64,000 bases of DNA. Origin: Bacteroidales bacterium (GTDB lineage Bacteria; Bacteroidota; Bacteroidia; Bacteroidales; UBA932). The notes beneath the pieces are model-generated. The model did not search any database and had not been told where the DNA came from. It worked only from the letters and a program-made list of their open reading frames with translations. The stretch spans positions 62,001 through 126,000 of the forward strand of contig JAFXQA010000012.1 in the NCBI GenBank assembly GCA_017527415.1, read 5' to 3'. The number at the start of each line of letters is the position of its first letter. The first letter of the stretch is position 1. Shown here in pieces: positions 60,553 through 64,000 of the stretch. Both the position numbers and the translations under genes were made by a program.

Positions 60553-62377
60553 CAAACGGATCGCACGCAAACCTGAATCCGACATAATTACTCCAGCTTT
60601 GAGGCGCAGTAATAGCAAGCGAAGCTCTGGTATTTACCTGGAACGTATTTGCCACACCTCTCTGGGCACGTCCTCCTCTGATTACTATCTGCTTGTTGGA
60701 CGGCATAGGATTCTCCTTGTATGGTGTCTGATAATTACCCCACCAGGAAGATGTCATCTCCTCCGCATTGCCGGACATGTCATATATACCCAACTGGTTG
60801 GGCTTGAGCGTGCCGACCTTTTCCACGTGCGTGTGTGAGGTGCCGATAGAGCAGACTGCAACTTCTGTCACGGTATTACTGCCGCTATACATGTACATGG
60901 GCGCTGAAGGGTCATTGGAATAGACATTCCCTCGTGCGGCCACTTCCCATTGTGCTTCAGACGGCAGATACCCGCCGAAAAATGAGCAGAACTCCAAAGC
61001 TCCATACCACGTAACGCCTACTACAGGGTAATCCAGGTACGCCTCGTCTACAGACCACTTATCTCCCTCGGGATGTATATCAGTGTATGCGTCGAAGAGT
61101 AAAGCCTGGCCCTTCCAGGTGCCGTCCTTGACGACAGAACTGCCGTAAATATTGAGGAATTCGATGAACCAACGGTTAGTCACTTCATATTTAGCAATGC
61201 AGAACGGCTGCAGGGTGGCCTCGGAGGGATTGGGAGTGGCCGTACGGCCGACGCTCATATTGATCTGATAAACGCCGTCGTGAGCCTGTGAGTAACGGGC
61301 TGCCATTGAAGGCTGATCATAATCACCCAGCCATCCGATATACACGGGATTGTCCGGAACTATTTTGATCATTCCTCCGTCGCAGTCGTAGGTCTTGACA
61401 CGGAAACGCTTGGTCTCAGAATAGTTGGTGCCGTTTTCCTTGGTTTCAGCGTACGCACGGACATAATAAACCTTGCCCGGAGTCGCATCCTCAAAGGATA
61501 TTGACATCTCGCCTTCAATCGCTTTGAAACTGTCTGTGCGTACGGAAGGGAGCTTATTGGTTGACGACCAGCAGAATCCGGAGGAGAGTATCGTGGCCCC
61601 GTGGGTGTCCGTTATTGAGGACTTGACTATTAGCGAGAGATAAGTATTCTCCGTCTCCGTAATCTCCTCAAACTCTACCGGTTTGATGTCCGGAGTAGAG
61701 AATGTGATTTCGGCCGAATAGCCGGGACCGTTCTCTGTCATGGCGTAAGCCTTTACGCGATACTGCGTATTAAGGGCAAGGCCTCCGACGAGGACACTGA
61801 AATCTGCTCCCTCTGAAGGTGCAAGGACAGAATTGACTCCGGTCTCTCCAATCTCCAGGACCGCATTCTTGTCAGCTGTATATACAAAGCCGCGGGCAGT
61901 AACCGAATAATCTCCTTCATCAATAAGAGTGGCGTTGAAAGTTGCCTCCGTCGCAAAAATCTCGGTAGTTTCCTTGATTTCCACTGTGGGCAGAGAGAAG
62001 TCGGTAGTAGAGAACGTCCTTTCGTCCCCATACACAATAGTTCCATCCTTCATCACAGCAAAAGCCTTCATATTGTATTGGTGAAGTGGAATTAGCTCGT
62101 AAGTCTTTACCTCGAACTCTCCCTCACCGGGAGCGACGGACACGCAGGGGCTGTCTTTAAAAGAAAAAATAACCGCCGACGAAAAACATACTCCTCTGCA
62201 GAGCATATTAGCCGTACCGCCCTTTGTAGAGCCCCGCAGGACTGCAGTTGAACTGTTCGCTATTTCTACCGGCAGGGTTTCCACCTGCGGAAGTCCGCCG
62301 GAGTCCAGTCCATTTTCATTACAAGCCGGCAGAATCATTGCCGCCAGCAAGGGTATAAAATGTAATAATCTTTTCAT
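60542..62377 (-). CDS. Lipoprotein with Fn3-like repeats and a formylglycine-generating-enzyme domain
   Basis: 611 residues from the ATG at 62377; signal MKRLLHFIPLLAAMILPAC (lipobox LPAC). Three fibronectin-like repeats of about 95 residues (ATVLRGST..GVCFSSA; TFNATLIDEGDYSVTARGFVYTAD; ATILSSGFCWSSTNKLPS), each ending ...YNMKAFAV / YRVKAYAM / YYVRAYAE. C-terminal SUMF1/FGE-sulfatase fold: FCIAKYEVTNRWFIEFLN, VVGVTWYGALEFCSFFGGYLPSEAQWEVAARG, MSGNAEEMTSSWW, NYVGFRFACD. The FGE-type cysteine pair is not seen, so it is probably a binding rather than sulfatase-activating domain. Starts 6 bases after the gene upstream. Confidence 0.85.
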   Translation of the reverse strand: MKRLLHFIPLLAAMILPACNENGLDSGGLPQVETLPVEIANSSTAVLRGSTKGGTANMLCRGVCFSSAVIFSFKDSPCVSVAPGEGEFEVKTYELIPLHQYNMKAFAVMKDGTIVYGDERTFSTTDFSLPTVEIKETTEIFATEATFNATLIDEGDYSVTARGFVYTADKNAVLEIGETGVNSVLAPSEGADFSVLVGGLALNTQYRVKAYAMTENGPGYSAEITFSTPDIKPVEFEEITETENTYLSLIVKSSITDTHGATILSSGFCWSSTNKLPSVRTDSFKAIEGEMSISFEDATPGKVYYVRAYAETKENGTNYSETKRFRVKTYDCDGGMIKIVPDNPVYIGWLGDYDQPSMAARYSQAHDGVYQINMSVGRTATPNPSEATLQPFCIAKYEVTNRWFIEFLNIYGSSVVKDGTWKGQALLFDAYTDIHPEGDKWSVDEAYLDYPVVGVTWYGALEFCSFFGGYLPSEAQWEVAARGNVYSNDPSAPMYMYSGSNTVTEVAVCSIGTSHTHVEKVGTLKPNQLGIYDMSGNAEEMTSSWWGNYQTPYKENPMPSNKQIVIRGGRAQRGVANTFQVNTRASLAITAPQSWSNYVGFRFACDPFDED

Positions 62378-62383
62378 ATCCAA

Positions 62384-64000
62384 CTATTTTTGCCCGGTGA
62401 GAGCAAGTCCGATATCATTGCCGTTTACTGAGAAATAAGCCTTTGTACGATCGGAGAAGTCAACGCTGCTCCCATAGGCTTGCTTGAGATTAAAACGCCA
62501 GTAGGCCTCCTTTGTATATTCGGGCTCGGTATTGTCGTAAATCCAGCGGTTGTAATGGGCCGCCTTCGCGAAATCACCCTGTATTCCCAGTTTCAAGCCC
62601 TCCGGAGTAATGATTGAGCAATCAAAGCTGTCCCCTTCTCCATACTGTTTCTGCTCAGGGACTGTGACCTCCGCATTCATTATCTTGCTGCGAAGTTCTG
62701 CAAACTTGGTATCAGTATCGATATCTTTGTCCACCCTCCAGTACATCACTACACCGCCAAGCTCCTCCTGTGTCGGAGCAGTATCCTTCAAAGATGTAGT
62801 AAGACGCAATGCCGTGCCATATACGAAATTCGAATTGGTAGCATCATATGTCAACATCGGAGTCTTGGCCTTGCCATCAGTGCCAAACGTAAACAGATAA
62901 CGCACGGAGACCACGATATCCTCTATCCTGGCGAAGTATGTCATTCCGGACGAAGCTTGGAGTGCCTTGGCGTTGCCGCTCATCGAGAACCAGTTGGAAA
63001 TCTTATCGTCTCCTACCCACATCTCATCCACGTAATTGCCGGGGATGATGATATGGGACCTTAGATTTGATGCTCCGCCCGGCATGTCACGCCCGTTGCC
63101 GGCCTGCAGGACCACGACTTCGTTGTCATGCTGGGACCTGGCCCAGGCATCACGGAAGCAGGTCCACACATGTCCTCCGTTATATGCGATTTTACCGAAA
63201 GGATCATTGCGGCCCTCCATATAATGGGCGAAGTTGATGATGGAGCGATGGGCATCGCCGGCCACTACCACGCTCAAGGACTTTTCAGTACCGTTGCCGG
63301 TGTAATGGTGACCTGCGCTGCTGATGGAGAATTTACGGTCAACATAGTTGATAGCGTTCATCTCATAAAACTCCTTGCCATCTGCATCGACGCCCATATC
63401 GGGGCCGAAGGTGTATGCAACAAGCCGGGGATATGTATCGTTAATCTGCCTGTCCTGAGCAGAAGGCTCCCAGGCCGCCATCTGGTTGTACCAGTACATA
63501 CCGTATCCGAGAATCAGACCGCCGGCCAGCTGGTCGATCTTGCCGCCGCTGGAGCCTCTGTAATAGCAACGGGACATCGCTCCGCTCGCGACCTTGCCGG
63601 GGGTAAAGTAATTGGCAAATATCATTGCCGAGAGATAATCCTTGCATTTTTGGGCAATCGCCTTTGCCTCAGCGTTTTTTGTGTATTTTGCGAGATATCC
63701 GATACACTCGGCCTGGATCCCGGTATAGGTAGGGCTGTTGTGCTCGTGGATACCCCAACTGCGAAGCTGATCATAAAACGCCGACAACATACTGTAGCCC
63801 TTTTGAGAGATTTGCTCCGTCGTCAGCTCGAGGTCAGCGCCCCAGGTCCTTGATGCATCCAGGTTCTCCCCAAGCGCAATCATGTTCCAAGTACGCATTA
63901 TGAAGATGTTGGAGTAGGTCACGGCGACCATATCGTGGTTCCAGCTGGCGTGCAGGGCCTTATCGACGAAGTCGTTAAAAAGGGCCTTGTTTTCAGCATT
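62384..64000 (-). CDS. Unrecognised exported polysaccharide-active protein (5' end off the window)
   Basis: 538 residues are visible; the frame runs through the right edge, so the start is missing. The first 200 visible residues are helical (ASWNHDMVAVTYSNIFIMRTWNMIALGENLD, AFYDQLRSWGIHEHNSPTYTGIQAECIGYLAKYT), followed by strands (KFSISSAGHHYTGNGTEKSL, NEVVVLQAGNGRDMPGGASN, GEGDSFDCSIITPEGLKLGIQG). A toroid followed by beta-sandwiches, plus HxxSP and NxxH-like sites, resembles polysaccharide lyases of the heparinase/alginate-lyase type, but I cannot name the family. It heads the pectin operon as far as seen. Confidence 0.6.
   Translation of the reverse strand, partial: NAENKALFNDFVDKALHASWNHDMVAVTYSNIFIMRTWNMIALGENLDASRTWGADLELTTEQISQKGYSMLSAFYDQLRSWGIHEHNSPTYTGIQAECIGYLAKYTKNAEAKAIAQKCKDYLSAMIFANYFTPGKVASGAMSRCYYRGSSGGKIDQLAGGLILGYGMYWYNQMAAWEPSAQDRQINDTYPRLVAYTFGPDMGVDADGKEFYEMNAINYVDRKFSISSAGHHYTGNGTEKSLSVVVAGDAHRSIINFAHYMEGRNDPFGKIAYNGGHVWTCFRDAWARSQHDNEVVVLQAGNGRDMPGGASNLRSHIIIPGNYVDEMWVGDDKISNWFSMSGNAKALQASSGMTYFARIEDIVVSVRYLFTFGTDGKAKTPMLTYDATNSNFVYGTALRLTTSLKDTAPTQEELGGVVMYWRVDKDIDTDTKFAELRSKIMNAEVTVPEQKQYGEGDSFDCSIITPEGLKLGIQGDFAKAAHYNRWIYDNTEPEYTKEAYWRFNLKQAYGSSVDFSDRTKAYFSVNGNDIGLALTGQK

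Noticed and set aside
1..64000. CRISPR array, insertion sequence, prophage or rRNA operon
   Set aside because: No regularly spaced direct repeats, transposase, integrase, phage structural gene or rRNA sequence was recognised anywhere in the window.

Overview
The window looks like the chromosome of a member of the Bacteroidota, most likely order Bacteroidales. Genes are mostly preceded by the phylum's own -7 element (TAnnTTTG), often only a few bases before the start codon, and Shine-Dalgarno sequences are rare. Family content fits: fused FeoA-FeoB, DUF2723 membrane protein, DUF4271-hemD-rnpA-yidD cluster, ECF sigma/FecR/TonB-receptor cluster, DUF4249, BACON and BIG2 domains, GH28/GH88-105/GH89 enzymes. 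Genus cannot be fixed from sequence alone.

Layout. 1-12.5 kb: end of an unknown gene, a RidA/chorismatase-like protein, a beta-helix lipoprotein, pgk, an adhesin-head (GIN) lipoprotein with an rRNA methyltransferase, then on the minus strand a DUF2723 transporter/glycosyltransferase and the cluster DUF4271-hemD-rnpA-yidD, followed by a SUI1 factor and an OM barrel. 12.5-31 kb: lepA-tatA-tatC, two lipid enzymes (acyltransferase, CDP-alcohol phosphatidyltransferase), feoAB, TPR protein + EnvC-like activator, sigma factor + barrel protein, tsaE, ComM-like ATPase. 27.5-33.8 kb: a tight seven-gene minus-strand operon joining an OM barrel, a VanX-type dipeptidase, separate (p)ppGpp synthetase and hydrolase genes, a small kinase, a SpoIIE-type phosphatase/kinase and a STAS protein. 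33.8-38.2 kb: a small export protein, two PfkB sugar kinases, a flippase-like protein, tRNA-Arg(UCU) and a promoter-led structured RNA candidate. 38.2-43.2 kb: sigma/FecR/TonB receptor/DUF4249 surface-uptake cluster. 43.2-44.7 kb: a scar of gene fragments (lysA tail, frameshifted DUF4886, HNH endonuclease with an internal stop). 44.7-53.3 kb: L-rhamnose regulator/kinase/isomerase, a transglutaminase-like lipoprotein, ribokinase, cysS, exonuclease III. 53.3-64 kb: rpoC tail stub, GH89, a YhcG nuclease and a five-gene operon that looks like part of a pectin/rhamnogalacturonan utilization locus, running off the right edge. The rhamnose genes would use the sugar that such a locus releases.

The most unusual signals are (i) two long in-frame palindromes inside rnpA that share an identical 24-nt loop in opposite orientation, (ii) the seven-gene alarmone/partner-switch operon, (iii) families of paired intergenic hairpins whose two members share the same stem word, some lying next to orphan 3' gene fragments, and (iv) a 6S-like RNA candidate behind tRNA-Arg. 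All functional statements are from reading the sequence; no database search was run.
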